This document shows, piece after piece, positions 7,368-14,971 of a DNA stretch of 64,000 nt (position 1 is the first letter of the stretch; every line of letters begins with the position of its first letter). Below the pieces are notes generated by a model. That model ran no database searches, was not told where the DNA came from, and saw only the letters and a program-made list of their open reading frames with translations. Both the position numbers and the translations under genes were made by a program. Source of the DNA: Natribaculum breve (lineage in GTDB: Archaea > Halobacteriota > Halobacteria > Halobacteriales > Natrialbaceae); NCBI RefSeq assembly GCF_023008585.1, contig NZ_CP095390.1, positions 310,001-374,000 on the forward strand, read 5' to 3'.

Positions 7368-8516
7368 TCACCACTCTGCGATCCTGCCGTCCTCGTGATG
7401 CCAGACGGGATTGTGCCAGTCGACGTCGCCGGCGCGTTCGCGGACGTACGCTTCGTCGAGTTCGATCCCGAGGCCCGGACCGTCCGGAATGTCGACGTAT
7501 CCGTCACGATACTCGAAGACAGACTGGTCTGCAAGATAGTCGAGGACGTCGTTCGTCTCGTTGTAGTGAATGTCGAGACTCTGTTCTTGAATCGACGCGT
7601 TCGGGACACAGGCGTCGACCTGAATACACGATGCTAGCGCGATCGGGCCGAGCGGACAGTGCGGTGCCACTGCCACGTCGTACGCCTCGGCCATCGAGGC
7701 GATCTTCTTCACCTCGGTGATTCCGCCCGCGTGCGACGGATCGGGCTGGACGAGGTCGACGTGGCCGTCTTCGAATAGTTCTTTGAAATCCCACCGGGAA
7801 TACAGGCGTTCGCCCGTCGCGATCGGGATCGTCGTGTGACGGGCGACCTCGGCGAGGTCGTCCAGGTGTTCTGGGAGGACGGGTTCCTCGACGAAGAACG
7901 GATCGTAGGGTTCGAGGGCCGCGACCAGTCGCTTCGCCGTCGGTTTCGAGACGCGACCGTGAAAGTCGACCCCGACGTCTACTCCGTCGCCGACCGTCTC
8001 GCGAACCTCTCGCATCCGTTCGGTGGCGGCCTGGATCGTCGCCGGCGACTCGAGTCGTTCGACCGCCGGCGTTCCGTTCATCTTGAGCGCAGTGAATCCG
8101 GCGTCGACCATCGTCTGTGCCTGCTCGGCGACGTCCGAGGGCTCGTCGCCACCAATCCACTGATATACGCGCAGTCGGTCGCGGATCGCGCCGCCGAGGA
8201 GTTCGTACACGGGTGCGCCGTAGGTCTTCCCTTTGATGTCCCAGAGCGCCTGATCGATCCCGGCAAGCGCGGACATCAGGATCGGACCGCCTCGGTAGAA
8301 GCCGCCACGGTACATCGTCTGCCAGTGATATTCGATCCGCGCTGGATCCTCGCCGACGAGATAGGCCTCCATTAGCTCTTCGACTGCCGCCTCGACGGTC
8401 TTCGACCGCCCTTCGACGATCGGTTCGCCCCACCCGACGGTGCCGTCGCTCGTCGTCACTTTGAGGAACAGCCAGCGTGGCGGTACTTCGAACAGTTCGT
8501 AATCTGTAATGTGCAT
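7368..8516 (-). CDS. dgoD: D-galactonate dehydratase (mandelate racemase family)
   Basis: 382 residues, matching the enolase-superfamily sugar acid dehydratases over its full length. Conserved features are GFYRGGPILMSALAGIDQALWD (72-93), the metal and acid/base site DFHGR (D184, H186), FVEEP (E210/E211), TGER (E236), SHAGGITE, APHCPLGP (H286), and the terminal WHHEDGRIAEW. This pattern is characteristic of DgoD, which dehydrates D-galactonate to 2-keto-3-deoxy-D-galactonate in the DeLey-Doudoroff route. Gluconate or related acids remain possible substrates. It is divergently arranged with a GntP permease across about 280 bases, suggesting shared control of uptake and breakdown. Confidence 0.85.
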   Translation of the reverse strand: MHITDYELFEVPPRWLFLKVTTSDGTVGWGEPIVEGRSKTVEAAVEELMEAYLVGEDPARIEYHWQTMYRGGFYRGGPILMSALAGIDQALWDIKGKTYGAPVYELLGGAIRDRLRVYQWIGGDEPSDVAEQAQTMVDAGFTALKMNGTPAVERLESPATIQAATERMREVRETVGDGVDVGVDFHGRVSKPTAKRLVAALEPYDPFFVEEPVLPEHLDDLAEVARHTTIPIATGERLYSRWDFKELFEDGHVDLVQPDPSHAGGITEVKKIASMAEAYDVAVAPHCPLGPIALASCIQVDACVPNASIQEQSLDIHYNETNDVLDYLADQSVFEYRDGYVDIPDGPGLGIELDEAYVRERAGDVDWHNPVWHHEDGRIAEW

Positions 8517-8798
8517 GGGGTCGTGTCCCGTCGACGTTCGTTCGTGGTTTCGACGGGTCGAATCGATCTGGTAGCTGCCTGACAGCGTGCGTCGTTCTGG
8601 ATCCTGGTATCGGCAGTTTCTGGATTAGCGGTCCTGGAATAGCGTCCAGATCCCGCGTTCTGGTACAGTTCGCTCGCTAACGTCTTGTAACTCGGTTCTC
8701 TCCGCTCGGCGTTCACGATCACTAACAGATAGAAGTGAATTCATACTGTACGTTATGCCATCAAAAGTTAATAGCGTCGATGTGTGATAGCACGAGTC
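8517..8798. promoter_or_regulatory. Divergent regulatory region between dgoD and the GntP permease
   Basis: About 280 bases, AT-richer near the permease gene (CATCAAAAGTTAATAGC around 8760-8775). It must contain both promoters. I cannot assign an operator with confidence, and no regulator gene sits next to the pair. Confidence 0.35.
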
Positions 8799-10190
8799 AT
8801 GTTCCCGGACGTGATGGTGTTGCAGATCAGTGGACAAGCACCGCTCCTCGCACTCGTCGCCGGGGTCGCAACGATCGTACTCCTCTTGATCGTCCTCGAC
8901 TTGCCCCCGTTCATCGCACTCGTCATCTCGGGGCTCGTCGTCGGCGTGGTGTCTCCTGCGATACCGTTCGCCGACACTCCTAGCGAGTTCGCGGGGGCGT
9001 TCGGTGACGGAATGGCAGGCATCGGGATCCCGATTCTAATGGCGGCGATCATCGGCAAGGCGATGATCGAAAGCGGCGCTGCAGATCGGATCGTTCGTGG
9101 TTTCAACGCACTGTTCGGTCGCGACAACACCGAAATATCGCTGTTCGGCAGCGGTTTCGTGATGGCGATCCCGGTTTTCTTCGATAACGTGTTCTACCTG
9201 CTCGCGCCGCTCGCGCGTGCGGCCCGCTCGCGAACCGGCAGAAACTACGCGCTGTTTATCGTCGCCATCGGAGCAGCCGGTGCGGTTACACACGGGTTCG
9301 TCCCTCCGACACCCGGTCCGCTGCTCGCGGCCGAGGAGGTCGACGCGAACCTTGGTGCCACGATACTTATCGGACTGCTCACCGGAATTCCCACTGCAAT
9401 CGTCGCCGGACTCGGGTACGGGTACTTGATCGACCGGCGGCTTGACATCCCGCTGCGTGACGCGATGGGGACGACGGTCGAGGAGGTCAGAGAGAAGGTC
9501 GAAACGCCGACACGAGAACTGCCGGGGCTGTTCGAGGCACAGCTTCCGATCTTTCTCGCGGTCGTCCTCGTGGCTGCAGACACCGTCGTCACGACGTTCG
9601 TCGGCGAGGAGTCCGCTCTGGCTTCGTTCACGGGCTTCATCGGCGATCCGAACTTCGCGTTGACGGTGGCTGCATTGGCGGCAGCGTACACGTACTACCG
9701 TATGAGTGACGTCTCTGACGAGGTGTTCTCCGACGAACTCACGGAGGCGCTCAAAAGCGGCGGGAATATCGCAGCGATCACGGCGGCCGGTGGTGCGTTC
9801 GGGTACATGCTTCAACAGGCTGGCGCTGGTGAGCTCATCGCGAGCGGTCTCGAGGAGATCGGTTTTGGCGTCCTCGCGACGGCGTGGGTAATCGCTGCCG
9901 GGGTCCGTGTCGTACAGGGATCGGCGACGGTCGCGATCACCACCACTGCCGGGATCACGGCCCCGATGGCCGGGAGCCTGGCTGCCAACCCTGCCTATCT
10001 CGTCATGGCGATCGGCGCGGGCGCGACCTTCTGCTCGTGGTACAACGACAGCGGTTTCTGGATCGTCAAGGAGATCGGCGGACTCACGCAGTCCGAGACG
10101 CTCAAGACGTGGACCGCCTCGACGATACTCATCGGTATCGTCGGCTTGATCAGCACGGTCGTGTTCTCGACGATCCTGCCGCTGGCCTGA
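8799..10190 (+). CDS. GntP-family sugar acid permease
   Basis: 463 residues from the ATG at 8799; an in-frame GTG at 8784 would add five. It is almost wholly hydrophobic, with about twelve membrane segments. Family signatures include GIGIPILMAAIIGKAMIESGAADRIV, PVFFDNVFYLLAPLAR, HGFVPPTPGPLLAAE, GGAFGYMLQQAG, RVVQGSATVAITTTAGI and SWYNDSGFWIVKEIGG, all typical of the gluconate:H+ symporter (GntP/GntT) family. Given the divergent dgoD, D-galactonate or 2-keto-3-deoxy acids are the likely substrates. It ends next to a region of tRNA-derived repeats. Confidence 0.85.
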   Translation: MFPDVMVLQISGQAPLLALVAGVATIVLLLIVLDLPPFIALVISGLVVGVVSPAIPFADTPSEFAGAFGDGMAGIGIPILMAAIIGKAMIESGAADRIVRGFNALFGRDNTEISLFGSGFVMAIPVFFDNVFYLLAPLARAARSRTGRNYALFIVAIGAAGAVTHGFVPPTPGPLLAAEEVDANLGATILIGLLTGIPTAIVAGLGYGYLIDRRLDIPLRDAMGTTVEEVREKVETPTRELPGLFEAQLPIFLAVVLVAADTVVTTFVGEESALASFTGFIGDPNFALTVAALAAAYTYYRMSDVSDEVFSDELTEALKSGGNIAAITAAGGAFGYMLQQAGAGELIASGLEEIGFGVLATAWVIAAGVRVVQGSATVAITTTAGITAPMAGSLAANPAYLVMAIGAGATFCSWYNDSGFWIVKEIGGLTQSETLKTWTASTILIGIVGLISTVVFSTILPLA

Positions 10191-10370
10191 CTCGATCTCG
10201 AAAGAGGTTTCTGTCGCTATTCAGACGATTCGAGAATCCGATTCGCGGACTCGCACTTCGAAGGTCGCCGCCGCGCTGTACCACTGTGAACGAACCTCGT
10301 TGCTCACCGTGGCAAATAATCCACGTATCGAAAGAAGGATTCTGTCGGTAGAAGGGCAGAGGGTGGAAGA

Positions 10371-10393
10371 ATGCTCCGACGAGGATTTGAACC
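10371..10393 (-). repeat. Direct repeat of the tRNA-Glu 3' end (att-like)
   Basis: ATGCTCCGACGAGGATTTGA followed by ACC at 10371-10393 repeats the 3' end of the tRNA-Glu gene at 10481-10503 with one mismatch (A for G at 10382). Such copies arise when an element integrates into a tRNA 3' end and reconstitutes it. Only about 90 bases now separate the two copies and there is no integrase, so any element has been lost. Confidence 0.6.
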
Positions 10394-10443
10394 ACGCCCA
10401 GACGTGCTCGCTTCGCTGTGCACGACTGGTCTCGTTCAAATCC
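10383..10443. repeat. Long palindrome with tRNA 3'-end arms
   Basis: GGATTTGAAC at 10383-10392 is the perfect reverse complement of GTTCAAATCC at 10434-10443. Between them CCAGACGTGC and GCACGACTGG extend the pairing with one central mismatch, leaving a 12-base loop around TCGCTTCGCT. The outer arms match the T-arm of the adjacent tRNA-Glu, so the palindrome appears built from inverted tRNA fragments. It might form a hairpin in the 3' trailer of the tRNA transcript. Confidence 0.55.
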
Positions 10444-10481
10444 GAGCACATCGGCTGCTCACGGAGTTGTTCGCAGCAAAA

Positions 10482-10556
10482 TGCTCCGACGGGGATTTGA
10501 ACCCCGGTCATTGCCTCGAGAGGGCAATATGATTGGCCGGACTACACTATCGGAGC
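10482..10556 (-). tRNA. tRNA-Glu (CTC anticodon)
   Basis: 75 bases fold as a complete cloverleaf. Acceptor arms are GCTCCGA and TCGGAGC with discriminator A. The anticodon stem TTGCC/GGCAA encloses the loop CTCTCGA, giving anticodon CTC, and the T-arm is CGGGG-TTCAAAT-CCCCG. CCA is not encoded and no intron is seen. It has its own promoter just upstream and tRNA-end repeats downstream. Confidence 0.95.
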
Positions 10557-10592
10557 CCGTCTTGCCTGCACTCTTTCGTTGCTCACTGTTGT

Positions 10593-10613
10593 GTTTAAGG
10601 GTTCCGTTTCGAA
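10593..10613 (-). promoter_or_regulatory. BRE/TATA promoter of tRNA-Glu
   Basis: The minus strand reads CGAAAC, then GGAA, then CCTTAAAC, a good archaeal BRE plus TATA. The expected start of transcription, about 25 bases downstream, falls near 10568, roughly a dozen bases before the mature tRNA 5' end at 10556. Confidence 0.6.
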
Positions 10614-10648
10614 GCGGCAGTGTATTCCACTGACACGCACGGCGTCGG

Positions 10649-11863
10649 TCATTCCTCGAAGGGTGACTTGGTGGCCTCGGGCTCGAAGCCGTCGAGGCTG
10701 ATGATGTTCTCGCGGCCGACGCGGAGTTTGCTGATGGTGCCCTCTTCTTCCATGTCCGAGAGGAGCATGCTGACTTTCGACTTCGACCAGCCGGTCTCCT
10801 CGACGATGTTGACTTGTTTCATCCGGCCGCCGTTGTCGCGAATGAGTTTGACGACCCGGTCCTCGTCGGTCATCAGGCTCTCGTCGGGAAGTGCGGGGGG
10901 CTGGTCCGCCTCGGAATCGGTAGCCCCGTCGGGTAACTGCTGTGGAGCGGCACCCGGTGCGGGGCCGTCGTCCGGCGAGTCGTCGGTCGACGCAGCGCCA
11001 CCGAACCGATACCAGGCGAACCCGCCGAGTCCGAGGGCGACGACGACCAGTCCGGCGACGGCGAGCCAGGTCGAGGAGAACAGGTCGGTCGGAGACGAGT
11101 TGCCACCGACCTGGGTGTCGCTTCCGTCGGTTCCCTCCGGCACGAGGACGACGCGAGGTTGGCCATCGGGGAACTCCCGTTCGCCGTCCCACGTCACCGA
11201 ACTCGCGCTCTCGAGTGACGTCCCGGAGTACTGACCCTCGGGCTGGGCACTCTCGAAGACCAGGTCGTCGCCGGGTCGAACGACGAACGACTGGTCGGGG
11301 CCGATGTAGAGGCCGCCGTCGAAGACGTCGCCGACGGTGACGGTCCCGTCGTCGTCGTCGTCGGCTGCGAATCCAGTCCACCTGAACGACATCTCTACGT
11401 ACCCCATGGGATTCGGCCGGTAGTCGACACCCGCCGATCGGTTGAAGTTCGTCGCCTCCATCTCGCGGTCGGTCTGGTTGGAGCCGGTGGCCGCAAGCGC
11501 CTGGGCCTGCTCGGTAAAGCGGACGTAGAGTTCGGTCTCTTCCTCTTCGAACCGTTCGGCGAACGCTCTGTACTCGTCCGTTTCGTTAGAGTCAGACGAC
11601 GTGTTCAGCCGCCGTTCGTGGCGGAACGTCCACGTCGCGTCGCCGTTCTCGTAGACGGTAACCTCGAACGTCGTGCTATCGAACTCCTGTGACTGGACCG
11701 CCGCGACGCTACCGTCCGTCTCGAGAGACGGAGCGGGGTCGGCCGTGAGCGTCGCAGACGAGAGATCCGCGGTAGAACTCGCTACCGGAAGTGACCCGCC
11801 AGCGCTGACGACAGAGACGGCGAGAACTAGCGCGACGATTCCTGCTAAAACCGACCGATACAT
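10649..11863 (-). CDS. Membrane-anchored exported sensor with C-terminal winged-helix domain
   Basis: 404 residues. Residues 1-22 form a signal peptide or anchor, then about 240 acidic, beta-rich residues are predicted outside the cell. A single membrane helix at about 266-286 (TWLAVAGLVVVALGLGGFAW) is followed by a proline/acid-rich linker. A winged helix-turn-helix occupies 332-391 (MTDEDRVVKLIRDNGGRMKQ and TGWSKSKVSMLLSDMEEEG). This domain order is known in haloarchaea (DUF7345/DUF7343-type regulators). It suggests a one-component regulator that transmits an external or envelope signal to DNA without a kinase. It stands alone, its stop lying upstream of tRNA-Glu on the same strand. Ligand unknown. 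Confidence 0.7.
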   Translation of the reverse strand: MYRSVLAGIVALVLAVSVVSAGGSLPVASSTADLSSATLTADPAPSLETDGSVAAVQSQEFDSTTFEVTVYENGDATWTFRHERRLNTSSDSNETDEYRAFAERFEEEETELYVRFTEQAQALAATGSNQTDREMEATNFNRSAGVDYRPNPMGYVEMSFRWTGFAADDDDDGTVTVGDVFDGGLYIGPDQSFVVRPGDDLVFESAQPEGQYSGTSLESASSVTWDGEREFPDGQPRVVLVPEGTDGSDTQVGGNSSPTDLFSSTWLAVAGLVVVALGLGGFAWYRFGGAASTDDSPDDGPAPGAAPQQLPDGATDSEADQPPALPDESLMTDEDRVVKLIRDNGGRMKQVNIVEETGWSKSKVSMLLSDMEEEGTISKLRVGRENIISLDGFEPEATKSPFEE

Positions 11864-11918
11864 TCGTCCTACACTACGTGCCGTGGCTAAAAGAGCTTGT
11901 GAATTCGAACCAATACTG

Positions 11919-13079
11919 TCACGGTCGTTTGACTATCGTGCCGTTCGCGACGACGGCAGCGGGCCGCTGCCACGCCGTCACGTCCTCGAGCGGGTTCGCA
12001 TCGAGAACGAGGAGGTCGGCACGGAACGACGGGTCGACGAGTCCGACGTCGTCGAGACCGAGCAGGGAGGCGGCATCGACCGTTGCGGCCTCGAGTGCCG
12101 CCTCCGGAGAGAGGCCGTGGTCGACCAGACGCTCGAGTTCCTCGGGAACGGCGGCGAACTCGTTGAACGGCGTCCCGGCGTCCGTCCCCATGGCGATCGG
12201 TACGTCTGCTGCGAGCGCGTGGTCGAACGCGTCGTCGAAGGACTCGAGGGAGCGTTCGGCTTTCGCGACGGCTTCGGGCGGGATGCCGGCGTCAGGTCCT
12301 GCCTCGACGATGCCGTAGAGCGCGTTCGCGGTCGGCACCCAGTAGGTCCCGTTGTCGGCCAGGCGCTCGGCGGCGTCGGCGTCCATGAACGTGCCGTGCT
12401 CGACGCTGTCGAATCCGGCCTCGGCGGCGTTGACGATCCCTTCGGTCCCGTGGGCGTGGGCGGCGATCGGGACGTCCGCCGCCCGAGCGACGTCAGCGGC
12501 GGCCTCGAGTTCCGCCCGCGTCAGTTCGGGCACGCCGGTGCGACTGCCGGTCGTGAGGACGCCGCCGGTGGCGATGCACTTGAGGACGGGCGCGCCGCCT
12601 TTGAGCTGTTCGCGGGCGGCTTTCCGAACGTCGGCCGGGCCGTCGGCTTCGCGGGCGAACCAGTGGCCGTGGCCGCCGGTCATGGTGACGGCCCGTCCCG
12701 CAGCGAGCACCCGCGGGCCGGCGATCGTCCCCTCGTCGACGGCGCGGGCGGCGTCGATCGCCATCGTTCCCCAGCTGCCGAGATCGCGGACGGTCGTCAC
12801 GCCGACCTCGAGTAGCGTCTCGAGGTTCGCCGCGACGCGGTAGGCTCCCGCGTAGTCGTTTTCGGTTCGATACGTCGAGACGTCGGGACGGCCGTCGAAC
12901 GCGAGGTGGACGTGGGCGTCGATCAGGCCTGGCGTGACGAACTGTCCGGAGACGTCGATCTCTCGGTCGGCGTCGGCAGGAACGTCGCCGACGGCGGCGA
13001 TTCGGCCGTCCTCGATGGCGACGTCGGCCGTCCGCGTCCCGGTGGCGTCGACCACCGATCCGCCGTGGAGTACGATCAT
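11919..13079 (-). CDS. Amidohydrolase-family metal-dependent hydrolase
   Basis: 386 residues from the ATG at 13079, chosen because MIVLHGGSVVDATGTRTADV is the usual start of the family; the frame extends further upstream without family similarity. The metal site begins with PGLIDAHVHLAFDG and continues with TGGHGHWFA, KCIATGGV, AAHAHGTEG, SVEHGTFM and MGTDAGTPF. C-terminal ADLLVLDANPLEDV and VANGTIVKRP complete the composite beta-sandwich. The closest types are imidazolonepropionase-like or Xaa-Pro dipeptidase-like amidohydrolases, with unknown substrate. A divergently transcribed MBL hydrolase starts 141 bases away. Confidence 0.8.
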   Translation of the reverse strand: MIVLHGGSVVDATGTRTADVAIEDGRIAAVGDVPADADREIDVSGQFVTPGLIDAHVHLAFDGRPDVSTYRTENDYAGAYRVAANLETLLEVGVTTVRDLGSWGTMAIDAARAVDEGTIAGPRVLAAGRAVTMTGGHGHWFAREADGPADVRKAAREQLKGGAPVLKCIATGGVLTTGSRTGVPELTRAELEAAADVARAADVPIAAHAHGTEGIVNAAEAGFDSVEHGTFMDADAAERLADNGTYWVPTANALYGIVEAGPDAGIPPEAVAKAERSLESFDDAFDHALAADVPIAMGTDAGTPFNEFAAVPEELERLVDHGLSPEAALEAATVDAASLLGLDDVGLVDPSFRADLLVLDANPLEDVTAWQRPAAVVANGTIVKRP

Positions 13080-13220
13080 GCAGAGTAGTTCCACCCGACG
13101 GGCAAAAGCGTCGTGGCCGACGAGTCGAATCGACCGACGAACGTGACCGACTGCCGTCAGGTCGATCGAACGCCAGCAGCCTTCGATACGCACAAATCAC
13201 GCGCCGCCGTACCGGTCGCC

Positions 13221-13799
13221 ATGATCACGAATCTCGCGCAGGGAGTGACCGCGTTCACGAGTAACGTCTTTCTCGTCTCAGGCGAGCGGACGGTTCTCGT
13301 CGACGCCGGTGCGAACTTCGACGTCGTCACGCCGCTTCGCGAGCGCGTCGACGACCTCGAGGCGGTCGTGGTGACCCACACCCACCCGGACCACGTGGGG
13401 AACCTCGCCGCGGTGAAAGACGCCTTCGACGTCGACGCGTGGGGGTACGATACGGCACAGGAGGGCATCGACCACGCGATCGAAGACGAGGGGACGGTCG
13501 CGCTCGGCGATCACGAGTACGTCGCCTTGCACACGCCCGGCCACAAAGACGACCACCTCTGTTTCTACGCTCCCGACGCCGAGATCCTCTTCGCCGGCGA
13601 CCTGATCTTCCAGAACGGCGGCTTCGGTCGGACCGACCTGGCCGAGGGCGACCGCGCGACGCTGATCGAGAGCGTCGACCGCGTCGTAGAACGCGTCGAT
13701 CCCGAACTGGCGGAACTGCACGCGGGCCACGGGCCGAGCGTCACGAACGAGGCCTACGGACACGTCGAACTCGCGGCACGGATGGCACGCCAGACCTGA
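13221..13799 (+). CDS. MBL-fold metallohydrolase
   Basis: 192 residues from the ATG at 13221 (the frame is open upstream but lacks similarity). The zinc-binding motif THTHPDH lies at 52-58, followed by HTPGHKDDH (third ligand), FAGDLIF and a C-terminal HAGHGP. This is the glyoxalase II-like branch of the metallo-beta-lactamase fold, acting on thioesters or phospho compounds; the substrate is unknown. It is convergent with the ATPase gene, the two stops being adjacent (13799/13800). Confidence 0.8.
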   Translation: MITNLAQGVTAFTSNVFLVSGERTVLVDAGANFDVVTPLRERVDDLEAVVVTHTHPDHVGNLAAVKDAFDVDAWGYDTAQEGIDHAIEDEGTVALGDHEYVALHTPGHKDDHLCFYAPDAEILFAGDLIFQNGGFGRTDLAEGDRATLIESVDRVVERVDPELAELHAGHGPSVTNEAYGHVELAARMARQT

Positions 13800-14630
13800 T
13801 CAGACGTCTCTGGCCGCGGCGAGTAACGCGTCGTAGGCGTCCCCGTAGGCCGACGCGATCCGGTCGGGGTCGCCCCGGTCGTCGCCGGTGAGTGGCGGCA
13901 GTGGCACGCGCTCGAGTGGATCGAGGTACTCGATCACGTCCGGGACGCGCTTCTCGAGTGTGCCGTCGTTCGGGCTCGAGCGGGCGACCTCGCAGGCGCG
14001 ACAGTAGCGGTCGCCGCGGTAGATCCGGGCGCGACCGGGTTCGACGACGGCGACGGCCGCGATGGCAGCCGGGTCGAGCGACTGCAGCGGGAGTGCGACG
14101 TCGCCGTACGACTCGACGACGGCGAGCGGGGTCGATTCGATCTCGGCGGCGAGCGCGTCGAACGCCGGCGCGTACAGCCGCTCGACGGCGGCGTTGAGTT
14201 CCTCGACGCTCTCGACGCGAGTGGCGTCCGAGAGCGGGAGGGAAGCGGCGACGGCCTCCGGAATCTCGGCGGTCGCGTTGACGACGAACGCGTCGTCGCC
14301 GGCCGGGCTCGTAACCCGATCGACGACGAACTCGCGGTCGCTCCGGCCGAGCAGTCCGTTGCCGCCACGCGGCGCGGGCCGCCAGAGCCGGTGGACCGGG
14401 TTGAGGGCTTCGGGAGTGCGACCGTTCCCCTCTGCCTCCGAGAGCCGGAACGCGTCCTTGCCGTAGAGCCGACCCGACTCGAGCGCCCGCAGACAGTCGT
14501 CGTGGTCGAACCAGTAGTCGTTTCCCGCACGCGGTTTGTACCCGTCGCCGCCGGTCCGGGCGAGCAAGCCGGCGGAGAAGGTCGTCTTCCCGGCGTCGAC
14601 TCGATCTGCGCCAGCGACGAGGAGGATCAT
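13800..14630 (-). CDS. P-loop ATPase/kinase-like protein
   Basis: 276 residues from the ATG at 14630, which overlaps the upstream stop as ATGA; the longer frame is not needed. The N terminus MILLVAGADRVDAGKTTFSA contains a Walker A-type loop like that of dethiobiotin synthetase and related SIMIBI NTPases. The rest lacks obvious additional motifs apart from a CRAC pair (RYCRACEVARSS) near residue 215. It is coupled to the DUF5827-like gene, and haloarchaeal relatives are annotated simply as ATPase. The role is unknown. Confidence 0.65.
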   Translation of the reverse strand: MILLVAGADRVDAGKTTFSAGLLARTGGDGYKPRAGNDYWFDHDDCLRALESGRLYGKDAFRLSEAEGNGRTPEALNPVHRLWRPAPRGGNGLLGRSDREFVVDRVTSPAGDDAFVVNATAEIPEAVAASLPLSDATRVESVEELNAAVERLYAPAFDALAAEIESTPLAVVESYGDVALPLQSLDPAAIAAVAVVEPGRARIYRGDRYCRACEVARSSPNDGTLEKRVPDVIEYLDPLERVPLPPLTGDDRGDPDRIASAYGDAYDALLAAARDV

Positions 14631-14893
14631 TCTTTCAGACCGTAGTAGCCCGGTTCGTCCTCGCTGCGCGGTTCGCCGACGACGAGATCGTCGGCGTTGG
14701 TCATGATCCACGGGATCGCCCAGTCGAGGAGGATGTCCTCGGTTTCGGGATCGAGTTCGGCGTCTGGCTCGAGTTCCTGCAGGAGGCGGGCGATCTCGTA
14801 GACGGTGTACATCTGCCCTTCCTCGAGCAGTTCCTCGGCGGTGTAGAAGTCACACGGGTACAGCTGGTCGAACTCCGACTTCGAGACTGGCAT
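14627..14893 (-). CDS. Conserved haloarchaeal protein (DUF5827-like)
   Basis: 88 residues, strongly acidic and without cysteine pairs or membrane helices. The sequence DQLYPCDFYTAEELLEEGQM and the end DDLVVGEPRSEDEPGYYGL are distinctive of a conserved haloarchaeal family that I recall as DUF5827. It overlaps the downstream ATPase gene by four bases, so the two are probably co-translated and may act together. Function unknown. Confidence 0.7.
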   Translation of the reverse strand: MPVSKSEFDQLYPCDFYTAEELLEEGQMYTVYEIARLLQELEPDAELDPETEDILLDWAIPWIMTNADDLVVGEPRSEDEPGYYGLKE

Positions 14894-14971
14894 GCACGTC
14901 CGTACTGCCGTGACGGGCGTAAACGGTGTGGTTCGAGACGACCCGTCGCCCCACGTCGCGAACGCCTCGAT

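Larger units (their letters stand above)
10191..10481. other. Intergenic region with tRNA-Glu-derived repeats
   Basis: The left part (to about 10369) shows nothing recognisable. From 10370 to 10481 it contains a direct copy of the tRNA-Glu 3' end and an inverted copy, forming a palindrome; these are listed separately. No protein gene is apparent. Confidence 0.5.
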
